Assembly: GCF_900114845.1 (NCBI RefSeq)
Contig: NZ_FOUK01000001.1
Span: forward strand, 1,156,479-1,220,478
Length of the DNA: 64,000 bases
Origin: Pimelobacter simplex
GTDB lineage: Bacteria > Actinomycetota > Actinomycetes > Propionibacteriales > Nocardioidaceae
Direction of reading: 5' to 3'
The stretch's first letter is position 1. Every line of letters starts with the position of its first letter. The notes under the pieces were generated by a model. It ran no database searches and had not been told where the DNA came from. It saw only the letters and a list, made by a program, of their open reading frames with translations. Positions 43,659-52,492 of the stretch are shown here, piece after piece. The translations under genes and the position numbers were made by a program.

Positions 43659-44222
43659 GTGCGGAACGAAGGTGTCGAGAAGGTCGAGCGCTACAGCTCG
43701 GGTGGGCTGGCCATCGGTGTGGTCGGCCTGGTCCTGACGGTGGGGGCGATCGTCTACGGCGCCGTCGATCGCGAGTCGGGCTTCGCCCCGTGGGGGTTCG
43801 CGCTCCTCGGGCTCGTCGCCGTCCTGATCTGGGCGGTGATGATCCGACCGGCCGTGCGCCTGCACGGGGACGTCGTCGAGCTGCGCAACATCCTCCGGAC
43901 GCACTGGGTCCCCTACGGCCGGATCACGTCGGTCCAGGTCGCCCAGGTGACGGTGGTCCAGACCGACGAGGCCAAGTACGTCGGCAGCGGCTTCGGTCGC
44001 TCGCGGCGCATCCAGGCCCGCGACCAGCGCCTCCCCGACGGCGCCGCCCACGAGCGTCACTCCATGGGCTGGCTCATCGAGGACAAGCTGCGCCGCCGCG
44101 CGGCGGAGTCGAAGGAGCGCGGCGCCGAGCAGGCACCGGTGCGCCAGGCCTGGGCCTGGCCCGAGATCGTGGCGCTCGCCGTGCTCGCCCTCGCGACGAT
44201 CGTGCTGGCCTTCGTCGGCTGA
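43659..44222 (+). CDS. PH-domain membrane protein
   Basis: This 187-residue protein has two N-terminal membrane segments (about 15-34 and 43-60), a bacterial PH-like domain (about 65-140, with VVELRNILRTHWVPYGRITSV) and one C-terminal membrane segment (about 168-185). This arrangement is common in actinobacterial PH-domain proteins of unknown function. A GTG start 24 bases from the deoC start gives a very compact divergent promoter. Confidence 0.8.
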   Translation: MRNEGVEKVERYSSGGLAIGVVGLVLTVGAIVYGAVDRESGFAPWGFALLGLVAVLIWAVMIRPAVRLHGDVVELRNILRTHWVPYGRITSVQVAQVTVVQTDEAKYVGSGFGRSRRIQARDQRLPDGAAHERHSMGWLIEDKLRRRAAESKERGAEQAPVRQAWAWPEIVALAVLALATIVLAFVG

Positions 44223-44252
44223 GCGTTGCGCGCTGTTCGTAGGCTGCACCCC

Positions 44253-44807
44253 ATGCAGACCCGTGCCCGGCTCGTCGCCGCCGCCCTCGTGTCCCTGTCC
44301 GTGCTCGCCACGAGTGCCTGTGGGGACTCAGGTGACGACAAGGCGTCCGACACGTCGTCCGCCAGCCCGTCCGACGACGCCCCCGCCGCCGCGGGCGAGG
44401 AGTGCACGGTCGACGACATCGAGGTCGAGGGCGAGTTCGGCGCGAAGCCGACGATCACCGTGCCCGACGACTGCACCGCGCCGACCACGCTGCTGAGCAA
44501 GGACCTGGTCACCGGCACCGGTCCGGAGGCGAAGGCGGGCGACACGGTCGAGACGAACTACCACCTGGTGACCTGGTCGAACAAGCAGGTGCTCGACAGC
44601 TCCTTCGACCGCGGCCAGACCTTCCCGCTCGAGAACCTGGGCAGTGCGCCGGTCATCGACGGCTGGAACCAGGGCCTGATCGGCGTCCAGAAGGGCACCC
44701 GCCGGCTGCTCGTCGTCCCGCCGGACCTGGGCTACGGCCAGGGCGGCAACGGCGTCGCGCCCAACGAGACGCTGGTCTTCGTCGTCGACGCGGTCTCGAT
44801 CAGCTAG
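44253..44807 (+). CDS. FKBP-type peptidyl-prolyl isomerase, lipoprotein
   Basis: This 184-residue protein has a signal peptide with lipobox ATSAC (Cys about 23), an acidic Ser/Asp linker and an FKBP domain (about 85-184: VETNYHLVTWSNKQVLDSSFDRG, IDGWNQGLIGVQKGTRRLLVVPP, GYGQGGN). It folds exported proteins on the outer face of the membrane. ATG 44253 gives the shortest clean signal peptide. It converges with the phosphosugar mutase gene (4-bp overlap). Confidence 0.92.
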   Translation: MQTRARLVAAALVSLSVLATSACGDSGDDKASDTSSASPSDDAPAAAGEECTVDDIEVEGEFGAKPTITVPDDCTAPTTLLSKDLVTGTGPEAKAGDTVETNYHLVTWSNKQVLDSSFDRGQTFPLENLGSAPVIDGWNQGLIGVQKGTRRLLVVPPDLGYGQGGNGVAPNETLVFVVDAVSIS

Positions 44808-46474
44808 ATCCCCGCGGCGGCCGCGATGTCGGTGCGCAGCGCGGTGAGCCGGGTCGCGGCCTCGGCGCGGGCGGTGGCGACGTCGCCGTCGACCACGGGG
44901 ACGACGACCTCGAGGTAGCACTTGAGCTTGGGCTCGGTGCCGCTCGGCCGGACGACGACCCGGCTGCCGTCGGCCGTGCGGTAGCGCAGCCCGTCGGTGG
45001 GGGGCAGCTCGGCCGAGCCGGCGGTGAGGTCGTCGGCGCCGGTGACCGCGGAGCCGCCGAGCGTGGTGGGCGGAGCGTCGCGCAGCCGGCCCATGGCGGC
45101 ACCGATCTCGGCGAGGTCGGTGACCCGGACCGAGAGCTGGTCGGTGGCGTGGAGGCCGTAGGCGATCGCGATGTCGTCGAGCAGGTCGAGCAGCGAGCGC
45201 CCGTCGGCCTTCGCCTGCGCAGCCACCTCGCAGAGCAGGAGCGCCGCGGAGACGCCGTCCTTGTCGGCGACGTGCTCGGGGTCGACGCAGTAGCCGAGCG
45301 CCTCCTCGTACCCGAACGCCAGGTCGGGCAGGCGGCCGATCCACTTGAAGCCGGTGAGCGTCTCGGCGTAGGGCTGACCGTGCGCGGCGGCCATCGTGCC
45401 GAGCAGGGACGACGACACGATCGACGTGGCGTAGACGCCGGTGCGGCCGGTGCGCAGCAGGTGGTCGGCGAGCAGGGCACCGACCTCGTCGCCGCGCAGC
45501 ATCCGCCAGCCGTCGGCCCCCGGGACGGCCGCCGCGCAGCGGTCGGCGTCGGGGTCGTTGGCGACGACCAGGTCGGCGCCGACCTTCTCGGCCAGCGCGA
45601 CGGCGCGGTCGATCGCGCCCGGCTCCTCGGGGTTGGGGAAGGCGACCGTCGGGAAGTCGGGGTCGGGCTGCTCCTGCTCGGTGACCACGGCGGGCGCGGC
45701 GAAGCCGGCCGTCTCGAGGACGAGGGGCAGCACGCTGCCGCCGACGCCGTGCAGCGGCGTGTAGACGACGGCGAGGTCGCGCGGACCGTCGGCGGCGACG
45801 CTCGCGACGGTGTCGAGGTAGGCGTCGACGATGCTGTCGTCGAGCACCCGCCCGGAGGTCGTCGACAGCGCGGGCCGGGGCACTGACGCGAGCGGGCCGA
45901 CGGCCGCGATCGCGGCGGCGATGCCGGTGTCGGCAGGCGGCACGATCTGGCTGCCGTCGCCGAGGTAGACCTTGTAGCCGTTGTCCTGCGGCGGGTTGTG
46001 GCTCGCGGTCACCATCACCCCGGCGGCACAGCCGAGCTCGCGGATCGCGAACGCCAGCAGCGGCGTCGGCAGCGGCCGGGGGAGGAGCAGCGGCACCAGC
46101 CCCGCGCCGGCCATCACCTCGGCGGTGTCGCGCGCGAAGACGTCGGAGTTGTGCCGGGCGTCGTACCCGATGACGACGGGCGAGCCCGGCGCCGTCCCCT
46201 CCGCGAGGAGGTACGACGCCAGGCCGGCCGCCGCCCGGATCACCACGACCCGGTTCATCCGGTTGGGCCCGGCCCCCAGCGCGCCGCGCAGGCCTGCCGT
46301 GCCGAACTCCAGGGTGCCGCGGAAGCGGTCGGCGAGGTCGGCCCCAGCGTCCGCGTCGCCAGCCTCGGCGGCCTCGATGATGCCGGTGAGCTCGCTGCGG
46401 GTCTGCTCGTCAGGGTCCTCGGCGAGCCAGCCGCGGGCGCGGGTGATGAGGACGTCGACGTCGGGCGTGGTCAT
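44804..46474 (-). CDS. phosphoglucomutase/phosphomannomutase family enzyme
   Basis: This 556-residue enzyme has the alpha-D-phosphohexomutase motifs: FGTAGLRG, the phosphoserine loop VTASHNPPQDNG, the metal loop NDPDADR, and a phosphate-binding C-terminal VVRPSGTEPKLK. Its length fits the PGM2/phosphopentomutase-like group. It could interconvert hexose or pentose phosphates. Pairing with deoC and adenosine deaminase nearby makes a phosphopentomutase role attractive but unproven. Confidence 0.9.
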   Translation of the reverse strand: MTTPDVDVLITRARGWLAEDPDEQTRSELTGIIEAAEAGDADAGADLADRFRGTLEFGTAGLRGALGAGPNRMNRVVVIRAAAGLASYLLAEGTAPGSPVVIGYDARHNSDVFARDTAEVMAGAGLVPLLLPRPLPTPLLAFAIRELGCAAGVMVTASHNPPQDNGYKVYLGDGSQIVPPADTGIAAAIAAVGPLASVPRPALSTTSGRVLDDSIVDAYLDTVASVAADGPRDLAVVYTPLHGVGGSVLPLVLETAGFAAPAVVTEQEQPDPDFPTVAFPNPEEPGAIDRAVALAEKVGADLVVANDPDADRCAAAVPGADGWRMLRGDEVGALLADHLLRTGRTGVYATSIVSSSLLGTMAAAHGQPYAETLTGFKWIGRLPDLAFGYEEALGYCVDPEHVADKDGVSAALLLCEVAAQAKADGRSLLDLLDDIAIAYGLHATDQLSVRVTDLAEIGAAMGRLRDAPPTTLGGSAVTGADDLTAGSAELPPTDGLRYRTADGSRVVVRPSGTEPKLKCYLEVVVPVVDGDVATARAEAATRLTALRTDIAAAAGI

Positions 46475-46503
46475 GACCCGCACGCTAGGGCATGTGCGGT
46501 CGC

Positions 46504-47502
<999 letters not shown>

Positions 47503-47514
47503 CAGCCAACTCCT

Positions 47515-47534
47515 TGGAGCGCGCTCCAGGTCAA
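47515..47534 (-). promoter_or_regulatory. MerR-type promoter of aldo/keto reductase
   Basis: On the minus strand, -35 TTGACC (47529-47534) is followed by 19 bases up to a weak -10 (TTGGCT). The spacer holds the perfect 14-nt dyad TGGAGCGCGCTCCA (47515-47528). A dyad inside an overlong 19-nt spacer is the signature of MerR activation by DNA distortion. The -35 overlaps the merR-type stop codon. Confidence 0.8.
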
Positions 47535-47569
47535 GCGCTGCGCTCCAGGTCGGCGCTGCGCTCCAGGAC
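47521..47569. repeat. three copies of GCGCTCCAGG(T/A)C across the end of the merR-type gene
   Basis: Copies begin at 47521, 47540 and 47558 (spacing 19 and 18). The first is one arm of the MerR-type dyad. The other two lie in the coding end and encode the repeated LERSA peptide. Confidence 0.75.
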
Positions 47570-47932
47570 GCAGTCGGTGTAGAGGCCGATCTTGTGCTCG
47601 ATGGCGGCCAGGTGCTGGGTCACCTCGGCGAGCTGGCGCAGCACCTGCTCGCGGTGCGCCTGGAGCAGCGCCAGCCGGTCCTCCTCGTTGCCCTCGCCGG
47701 AACGCACCAGGTCGGCGTAGCGGCGGACGTCGCGGATCGGCATCCCGGTCGAGCGCAGCCGGGTGACGAGCTCGATCCAGCGCAGGTCGGCGTTCTCGTA
47801 GCGGCGGTGGCCGCCGGAGGCGCGGGGGACCGGGCGCAGGAGCAGCCCGTCCTTCTCGTAGTAGCGCAGCGTGTCGGTGGTGAGCCCCAGGGTCGTGGCG
47901 GCCTCGGCGATGGGGAGTCCGGTGCTCGGCAT
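47531..47932 (-). CDS. MerR family transcriptional regulator
   Basis: This 133-residue protein has an N-terminal winged helix-turn-helix ([21 protein letters not shown], about 5-25) with the wing [20 protein letters not shown], and a dimerisation coiled coil. The C-terminus has one Cys (YTDCVLERS) and the repeat [11 protein letters not shown]. It should activate the downstream aldo/keto reductase from the MerR-type promoter that begins in its own stop codon. The effector is unknown; a reactive aldehyde or redox signal would fit the target. The start matches the usual family length. Confidence 0.92.
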   Translation of the reverse strand: MPSTGLPIAEAATTLGLTTDTLRYYEKDGLLLRPVPRASGGHRRYENADLRWIELVTRLRSTGMPIRDVRRYADLVRSGEGNEEDRLALLQAHREQVLRQLAEVTQHLAAIEHKIGLYTDCVLERSADLERSA

Positions 47933-47972
47933 GCCCCCAGTGTGGCGCGCCGGCCCTGAGCGCTCGTGAGCG

Positions 47973-48323
47973 CTAGGGGCGCTGGTGAGCCGTGAGGGGG
48001 AAGTCGCGCAGCCGGCGGCCGTCGGCGAGCCAGGTGACGAGCCGCGCGGCGTCGGCGGCGGCGGTCTGCTCGCTGGGCCGGTCCAGGACGAGCCGGTGGC
48101 CGCCGGGTCCGTCCTCCTGGCCGACGACGCGCCAGCCGCGGCGGTAGCGGGTGTGGTGGAGGACCAGGCCGACCAGGCTGAGGACGCCGGGGACGGCGCT
48201 GAACCACTGGACCCACCGCACGCTCCCGTGGGCGGTCAGGTCGCGGAGCTCGGCGCCCCGCGGCTCGCACCGCACCCGGACGACGCCGGCGGCCGTGCGC
48301 ACGACCTGCTCGTGGGACGTCAT
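47973..48323 (-). CDS. hypothetical protein with one membrane-like segment
   Basis: This 116-residue protein has a hydrophobic stretch in the middle (VPGVLSLVGLVLHH, about 46-60), with basic and Asp/Arg-rich flanks. No family is recognised. Its ATG is 9 bases from that of the divergent SRPBCC gene, so the two genes must share promoter sequence that lies inside each other's coding region, or be transcribed from leaderless promoters. Confidence 0.6.
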   Translation of the reverse strand: MTSHEQVVRTAAGVVRVRCEPRGAELRDLTAHGSVRWVQWFSAVPGVLSLVGLVLHHTRYRRGWRVVGQEDGPGGHRLVLDRPSEQTAAADAARLVTWLADGRRLRDFPLTAHQRP

Positions 48324-48332
48324 GATGGAAGG

Positions 48333-48779
48333 ATGCTCCGCTCGTTCGAGTTCACCGAGACGTGGGTGGTGCCCGCGCCGGCGGCCGCCGTCGCCGAGGT
48401 GCTCACCGACCTGGAGCACTACCCGCGCTGGTGGCCGCAGGTCCGGGCGGTCGCCCGGCTCGGCCCCGACACCGCGTGGGTGTGCTGCCGCTCGACGCTG
48501 CCCTACACGCTCGACCTCGTGCTCGACGCGGTGAGCCGGACGCCGCCGGTGGTCGAGGTCGCCGTCAGCGGCGACCTCGACGGCTTCGCGCGGTTCACGC
48601 TGGTGCCCGTGGCGGGCGGGACCCGGCTCGACTTCCGGCAGGAGGTGCGCGTCCGTGGCGCGCTCGCCGCGGCGTCGTACGTCGGGCGGGCGGTGCTGGT
48701 GTGGAACCACCGGCGGATGATGGCCGGGTGCCGGGCGGGGCTGACCGCCCGGCTCAGCGCCGACTACGCCGCGCGGTAG
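48333..48779 (+). CDS. SRPBCC/START-like ligand-binding protein
   Basis: This 148-residue protein has the polyketide cyclase/dehydrase-like SRPBCC fold pattern. FTETWVVPAPAAAVAEVLTDLEHYPRWWPQV is spread over the first strand and helices, with GGTRLDFRQEVRV later and a long final helix. It presumably binds a hydrophobic ligand; no catalytic residue is clear. It converges with the haem oxygenase gene (16-bp overlap). Confidence 0.82.
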   Translation: MLRSFEFTETWVVPAPAAAVAEVLTDLEHYPRWWPQVRAVARLGPDTAWVCCRSTLPYTLDLVLDAVSRTPPVVEVAVSGDLDGFARFTLVPVAGGTRLDFRQEVRVRGALAAASYVGRAVLVWNHRRMMAGCRAGLTARLSADYAAR

Positions 48780-49447
48780 TGCTCGATGTCGCGACCGAGC
48801 TCGTCGAAGACGGCCTGGTTGAGCGCGAACGCGGCCTTGACCTCGTCGACGACCGCGGCGACTTGCTCCGGGGAGAGGCCCAGGGCGTCGAGGCGGGCGC
48901 GGTAGGCGTCCTTGTAGGGCTTGGGCTTCGGGATCTCGGCGAAGTCGTAGAACGCGACGCCGACGCCCTCGGGCAGGCCGTAGGTGCGGCTGAGGATCCG
49001 GCCGATGGCCTGGCCGCCGGAGAGGTCGCCCAGGTAGCGGGTGTAGTGGTGGGCCAGCAGCGCACCGCCGAGGTCGTCGCGAGCGGCCGCGGCGCGCAGC
49101 CGGGCGACGTACGCGTCGGTGGCGGGGGAGACGACGCTCGCGGGGTCGGTGCCGGGCGCCCAGTGGGCGAGGTCGGCGTCGATGGCGGCCAGGCGCTCGA
49201 GCGCGGCGTCGTGGACGGCGGCGACGGCGGGAGCGTCGGCGCGCTCGCGGACGGCGTCCTCCATCGCGGCGTAGACGCGGCGCAGGCGCAGCAGGAGGGC
49301 GGCGTAGGCCTCGGTGGTCAGGCGGCCCTCGAGCAGCTCGGCCATGTAGGTCGAGCCCTCGGCCGCCTCGTGCTCGGACCGCGAGCCCTCGCGCATGGCG
49401 GTCGAGAGGGTGAGGTCCTCGTCGCGGACGGTGGTGGCCACGGACAT
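48764..49447 (-). CDS. hmuO: haem oxygenase (biliverdin-producing)
   Basis: This 227-residue enzyme opens haem to biliverdin, CO and iron. The proximal ligand is His26 in SEHEAAEGS. The distal-helix glycine motif is YLGDLSGGQAIGRIL (about residue 133). ATG 49447 has AGGAG about nine bases upstream and gives the usual family length. It is located beside haem-uptake genes. An IdeR-like box 98 bases upstream and a dyad about 57-72 bases upstream indicate control by iron and possibly by the TetR protein encoded just before it. Confidence 0.93.
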   Translation of the reverse strand: MSVATTVRDEDLTLSTAMREGSRSEHEAAEGSTYMAELLEGRLTTEAYAALLLRLRRVYAAMEDAVRERADAPAVAAVHDAALERLAAIDADLAHWAPGTDPASVVSPATDAYVARLRAAAARDDLGGALLAHHYTRYLGDLSGGQAIGRILSRTYGLPEGVGVAFYDFAEIPKPKPYKDAYRARLDALGLSPEQVAAVVDEVKAAFALNQAVFDELGRDIEHYRAA

Positions 49448-49503
49448 GGCACGGGCTCCTCGGAGATCGGGGTGAGAGAAATGCTTCTTGACCAAGTGTC
49501 AGA

Positions 49504-49519
49504 AACATGTCGACATCTT
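49504..49519. promoter_or_regulatory. dyad before haem oxygenase, candidate TetR operator
   Basis: A perfect 10-nt palindrome ATGTCGACAT (49507-49516) extends to AA...TT on each side after one mismatch. It is 57-72 bases upstream of the haem oxygenase ATG and lies beside a -35-like TTGACA (minus strand). The neighbouring TetR gene makes it a candidate operator. Confidence 0.5.
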
Positions 49520-49544
49520 GTCAATACCTCGGACGCACTTTTTC

Positions 49545-49563
49545 TTAGGTAACCCTAACTGAG
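49545..49563. promoter_or_regulatory. IdeR/DtxR-like iron box upstream of haem oxygenase
   Basis: TTAGGTAACCCTAACTGAG matches the DtxR/IdeR consensus TWAGGTWAGSCTWACCTWA at about 15 of 19 positions, with the left half nearly perfect. It lies 98 bases upstream of the haem oxygenase start and 18 bases past the end of the TetR gene. Confidence 0.7.
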
Positions 49564-49580
49564 TGTGCGTGGGCCGGAGG

Positions 49581-50147
49581 TCAGTCGCGGTGACCGAGGC
49601 CGCGGAGCACGAACTCCTCGACCGCGGCGAGCGGCAGCTGGCGGGTCGCCAGCGCCGCGTGGAGCAGCGACATCGCGGCCTTGCGGTCGCTCACCTGGAA
49701 GGCGCCCTGGGCGATGCCGTCGTCGAGGATCTCCTCGAGCACCTCCTCGACCGCGGCGACGTGGTCGTGGATCTGCTCCATCGCCTCCTCGGAGAGGAGG
49801 TGGTAGAGGATCCCGCCCATCCCGGTGTGGAACTGCTGCCCGGCCTGGAGCTGGTGGCGCAGGTAGACCCGGATCTTGGCCACCGGGTCGGGGACCAGGT
49901 CGAGGTCCCGGCGCAGGTCGGCGAGGTAGTGGACGGTCTCCTCGGTCGCGAACGCGACCACGACCGCCTCCTTGTCGCGGAAGTGGTGGTAGATCGCCGT
50001 GCGCCCGATCCCCGCCCGGGCGGCGATCTGGGCCATCGTGATCGCGTCGAAGCTGCGCTCGTCCATCAGGGCCCCGAAGGCGTCGAAGATCCGGCGGCGC
50101 ACCAGGTCGCGGTGGGCGGGGAGGGTCTCGGCGGCGATCTTCGGCAC
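49581..50147 (-). CDS. TetR family regulator next to haem oxygenase
   Basis: This 188-residue regulator has an HTH at about residues 38-57 (MAQIAARAGIGRTAIYHHF) and a His/Glu-rich helical effector domain (FHTGMGGILYHLLSEEAMEQIHDHVAAVEEV). Those clustered His residues could bind haem or metal, which is speculative. It lies just upstream of the haem oxygenase on the same strand. GTG start, 6 nt after a -10-like TAGAAT. Confidence 0.9.
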   Translation of the reverse strand: MPKIAAETLPAHRDLVRRRIFDAFGALMDERSFDAITMAQIAARAGIGRTAIYHHFRDKEAVVVAFATEETVHYLADLRRDLDLVPDPVAKIRVYLRHQLQAGQQFHTGMGGILYHLLSEEAMEQIHDHVAAVEEVLEEILDDGIAQGAFQVSDRKAAMSLLHAALATRQLPLAAVEEFVLRGLGHRD

Positions 50148-50153
50148 GGTCAG

Positions 50154-50159
50154 ATTCTA
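50154..50159 (-). promoter_or_regulatory. -10 element of the TetR gene
   Basis: TAGAAT on the minus strand (5 of 6 to TATAAT) lies 6 nt before the GTG, implying a leaderless mRNA. It sits between the haem-operon terminator and the regulator, giving the regulator its own promoter. Confidence 0.55.
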
Positions 50160-50189
50160 GGCTTCCAGGAGCAGGGACGGTGCGGGGAC

Positions 50190-50232
50190 ACGACCTGGCC
50201 GGCGGTCCGGTCGGGACCGCCGGCCAGGTCGT
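50190..50232 (-). terminator. strong terminator stem at the end of the haem-uptake operon
   Basis: A perfect 19-bp stem (50190-50208 with 50214-50232) with a 5-nt loop begins 10 bases after the stop of the last operon gene. It has no T-run, but a perfect stem this long is a convincing terminator. Confidence 0.85.
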
Positions 50233-50242
50233 CAGCGGGCGT

Positions 50243-52492
50243 TCAGCGGCGCTTGGCGGTGACCTTCGCGGAGCTGCTCGCGCCGTTCAGCTGGCTGTCG
50301 CCCGCGTAGGCGACGCTCAGCTTGTACTTGCCGGCCTTGAGCTTCGGCACCTTGATCGTGACGACTCCCTTGCTCAGGGTGCCGGCCACGGTCTTGACCT
50401 TCTTGCCCTTGGCGTTCTTGATCACCACGGTGACCTTGCCCGTCGCCGTGACGCCGGTCGCGGAGACGGTGACCTTGAGCTTGCCGGCCTTGCGCGCCGT
50501 CGGCTTCTTGGCCCACGCGGCGGTGACCCGCGCCGCGACCTTGGCGACGTCGAGCGTCGTGGTCGAGGTCGCGCCGGCGACGACGCCGTCACCGGCGTAG
50601 CTCGCGACCAGCGAGTACCGGCCGGGGGCCAGCCGGGGCAGCGTCACGGCGGCGGCGCCGTTCTGGAGCTGGGCCGAGGTGGTCGCGACGACACTGCCGT
50701 TGGCGCGCTTGACCTGGAGCTGGACGTCGCCGGTGGCGGTCTCGTCGGAGGTGACCTCGAGGGTCGCGGTGCCGGTCGCGGCCGGGGTCGGCTTCTTGGT
50801 CACCGTGGTGCTGACCGAGCCGGTCGCCTTGCCGATCGCGTAGGTGGCGCTGGCGGTCGCGTCGGTGATGTTGGCGTTGCCCGTGTAGAGGACCTTCAGC
50901 GTGTAGTCGCCCGGCGTGCCCTTGGGGAGGGTGACCGTGGCCTTGCCGTCCGTCAGCGCGGCGGGTGCGGACACGATCTCGGCGCCGCTGCCGTCCTCGA
51001 CCTTGACGTCGATGCTGCCCGTGCCCGCGCCACCCTCGGCGTCGGCGACGGTGACCTCGGCGGTGCCGTCGGTGGTGCGGGTGGGTGCGGTGGTGACGGT
51101 CGCGGTGGCGGTGCCCGGTGCGGCCGCGAAGGTGATCGGCGTGTAGGTCTCGTGCGTCGGCGCGTTGCCGCCGCCGCCCGGGTAGGTGTAGACGCCGTAG
51201 TTGACCAGCGACGGGTCGGTCGCCGCGGCGTCCATGGCGGCCTTGTCGATCGTCAGCGTCGCGGTGAAGGTGCCCTGCGGCGTCAGCTCGACGGCGCCGG
51301 CGGCCGGACCGCCGATGGTCGCCATGTCGGCGGCGAGCACGGCCCACTTCTGGTTGCCGACCTTGCGCGCGCTGGAGGGCGCGCCCTGCGACGGGCGCCA
51401 GGTCGGCGCGAACTTGCCGAACACGACGTACGTGCCGCCGGGCTTGCCGGCCAGCGGCGGACGGGTGGCGGTCGACAGGGCCGGGTCGAAGCCGGTGCCG
51501 GTGACCGTCACCTGGTAGGCGCCCGAGGGGAGCAGCGCGGTCTTGGAGACCTGGACGGCCGGCGGGCCGACCTTCGTCCAGCTGATCTCGAGCGGGAGGG
51601 TCGGCTTCTTGCCGTCGGCCGAGCCGCCGGTCGAGTACCAGTAGGGCCCGCCACCGGTGGTCTGCACGAAGTCGACGAACGACTGCGGGAAGGAGCCCCA
51701 GTCGGCGCCGGTGCGGACCTGCGCGGTGCCGCCGGCCGGGGCGTCGTACTCGACGCCACGGTAGGCGGGCGTGGTGGTGAGGCCGAGGTCCTCGACGTCG
51801 ACACCGGTCAGCGTGGCGAGGGTGACCTCCTGCGCCGGGAGGTCGATCCACTGGCTCTGGTCGTCCATGTCGGTGCCGTAGCCGTCGAGCGTCGCGGTGA
51901 CCTCGCCCGAGCCGTCGGCGTTGACCGTGAGCTCGGGGTCGGAGACGTAGAAGAACGTCATGCCCGAGTAGTAGATGACCGTGGCGTCGCCGTCCCACTG
52001 GACGTTGGCGGTGTTGGCGGCGGCGTCGACACGGCCGGTGCCGTTGCGGAAGACCAGCTGGGTCTCGGCGAAGACGTTGCTGCCCGCCGGCGAGGTCGAG
52101 GCGCCCGCGGAGTTCTGGCGGGTGCCGTCGAAGGTGGTCGGGGCGTAGCCGCCGCCGGCCTGGAGGTCCTCGACGGTGACGTTGCCGGCGTGGTTGGTCC
52201 AGCCGGCGGCCTTGCCGTTGCTCCAGGTCGCGCCCTCGTCGGCGGTCTTGAGCGTCGCGCCACCGGCGGTGGGGTCGCCCAGCTTGCCGGCCGAGAAGAG
52301 GTTCCAGGTGCCCGGCGCGAAGCCGGCGTTGTTGGACTCGTTGGACACTCCCCAGCGGAGGGTGGCGTTCTCGACGAGCTCGCTGCCCGCCGCATGGGCG
52401 GACGGCGCGGTGGCGACGCCGAGGACACTGAGCCCGGCGGCGGTGAGGGCAGCGGCGGCGATCCCGGCGATGCCTCTACGGACGGTCTTCAT
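50243..52492 (-). CDS. secreted HtaA-domain protein with Ig-like repeats
   Basis: This 749-residue protein has a signal peptide ending near APSAHAAG (about 36), then an HtaA-like haem-binding domain (about 40-310). The domain has TLRWGVSNESNN at its start, VIYYSGMTFFYVSDPELTV in the middle, and GPYWYSTGGSADGKK at its end. A beta module (about 311-460) resembling the neocarzinostatin-like module of the 53844 gene follows. Next come three tandem Ig-like (Big_3-type) repeats (about 462-552, 553-649, 650-749). It has no LPXTG or membrane anchor; the last repeat is strongly Lys-rich. Last gene of the operon; overlaps the gene before by 4 nt. Confidence 0.85.
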   Translation of the reverse strand: MKTVRRGIAGIAAAALTAAGLSVLGVATAPSAHAAGSELVENATLRWGVSNESNNAGFAPGTWNLFSAGKLGDPTAGGATLKTADEGATWSNGKAAGWTNHAGNVTVEDLQAGGGYAPTTFDGTRQNSAGASTSPAGSNVFAETQLVFRNGTGRVDAAANTANVQWDGDATVIYYSGMTFFYVSDPELTVNADGSGEVTATLDGYGTDMDDQSQWIDLPAQEVTLATLTGVDVEDLGLTTTPAYRGVEYDAPAGGTAQVRTGADWGSFPQSFVDFVQTTGGGPYWYSTGGSADGKKPTLPLEISWTKVGPPAVQVSKTALLPSGAYQVTVTGTGFDPALSTATRPPLAGKPGGTYVVFGKFAPTWRPSQGAPSSARKVGNQKWAVLAADMATIGGPAAGAVELTPQGTFTATLTIDKAAMDAAATDPSLVNYGVYTYPGGGGNAPTHETYTPITFAAAPGTATATVTTAPTRTTDGTAEVTVADAEGGAGTGSIDVKVEDGSGAEIVSAPAALTDGKATVTLPKGTPGDYTLKVLYTGNANITDATASATYAIGKATGSVSTTVTKKPTPAATGTATLEVTSDETATGDVQLQVKRANGSVVATTSAQLQNGAAAVTLPRLAPGRYSLVASYAGDGVVAGATSTTTLDVAKVAARVTAAWAKKPTARKAGKLKVTVSATGVTATGKVTVVIKNAKGKKVKTVAGTLSKGVVTIKVPKLKAGKYKLSVAYAGDSQLNGASSSAKVTAKRR

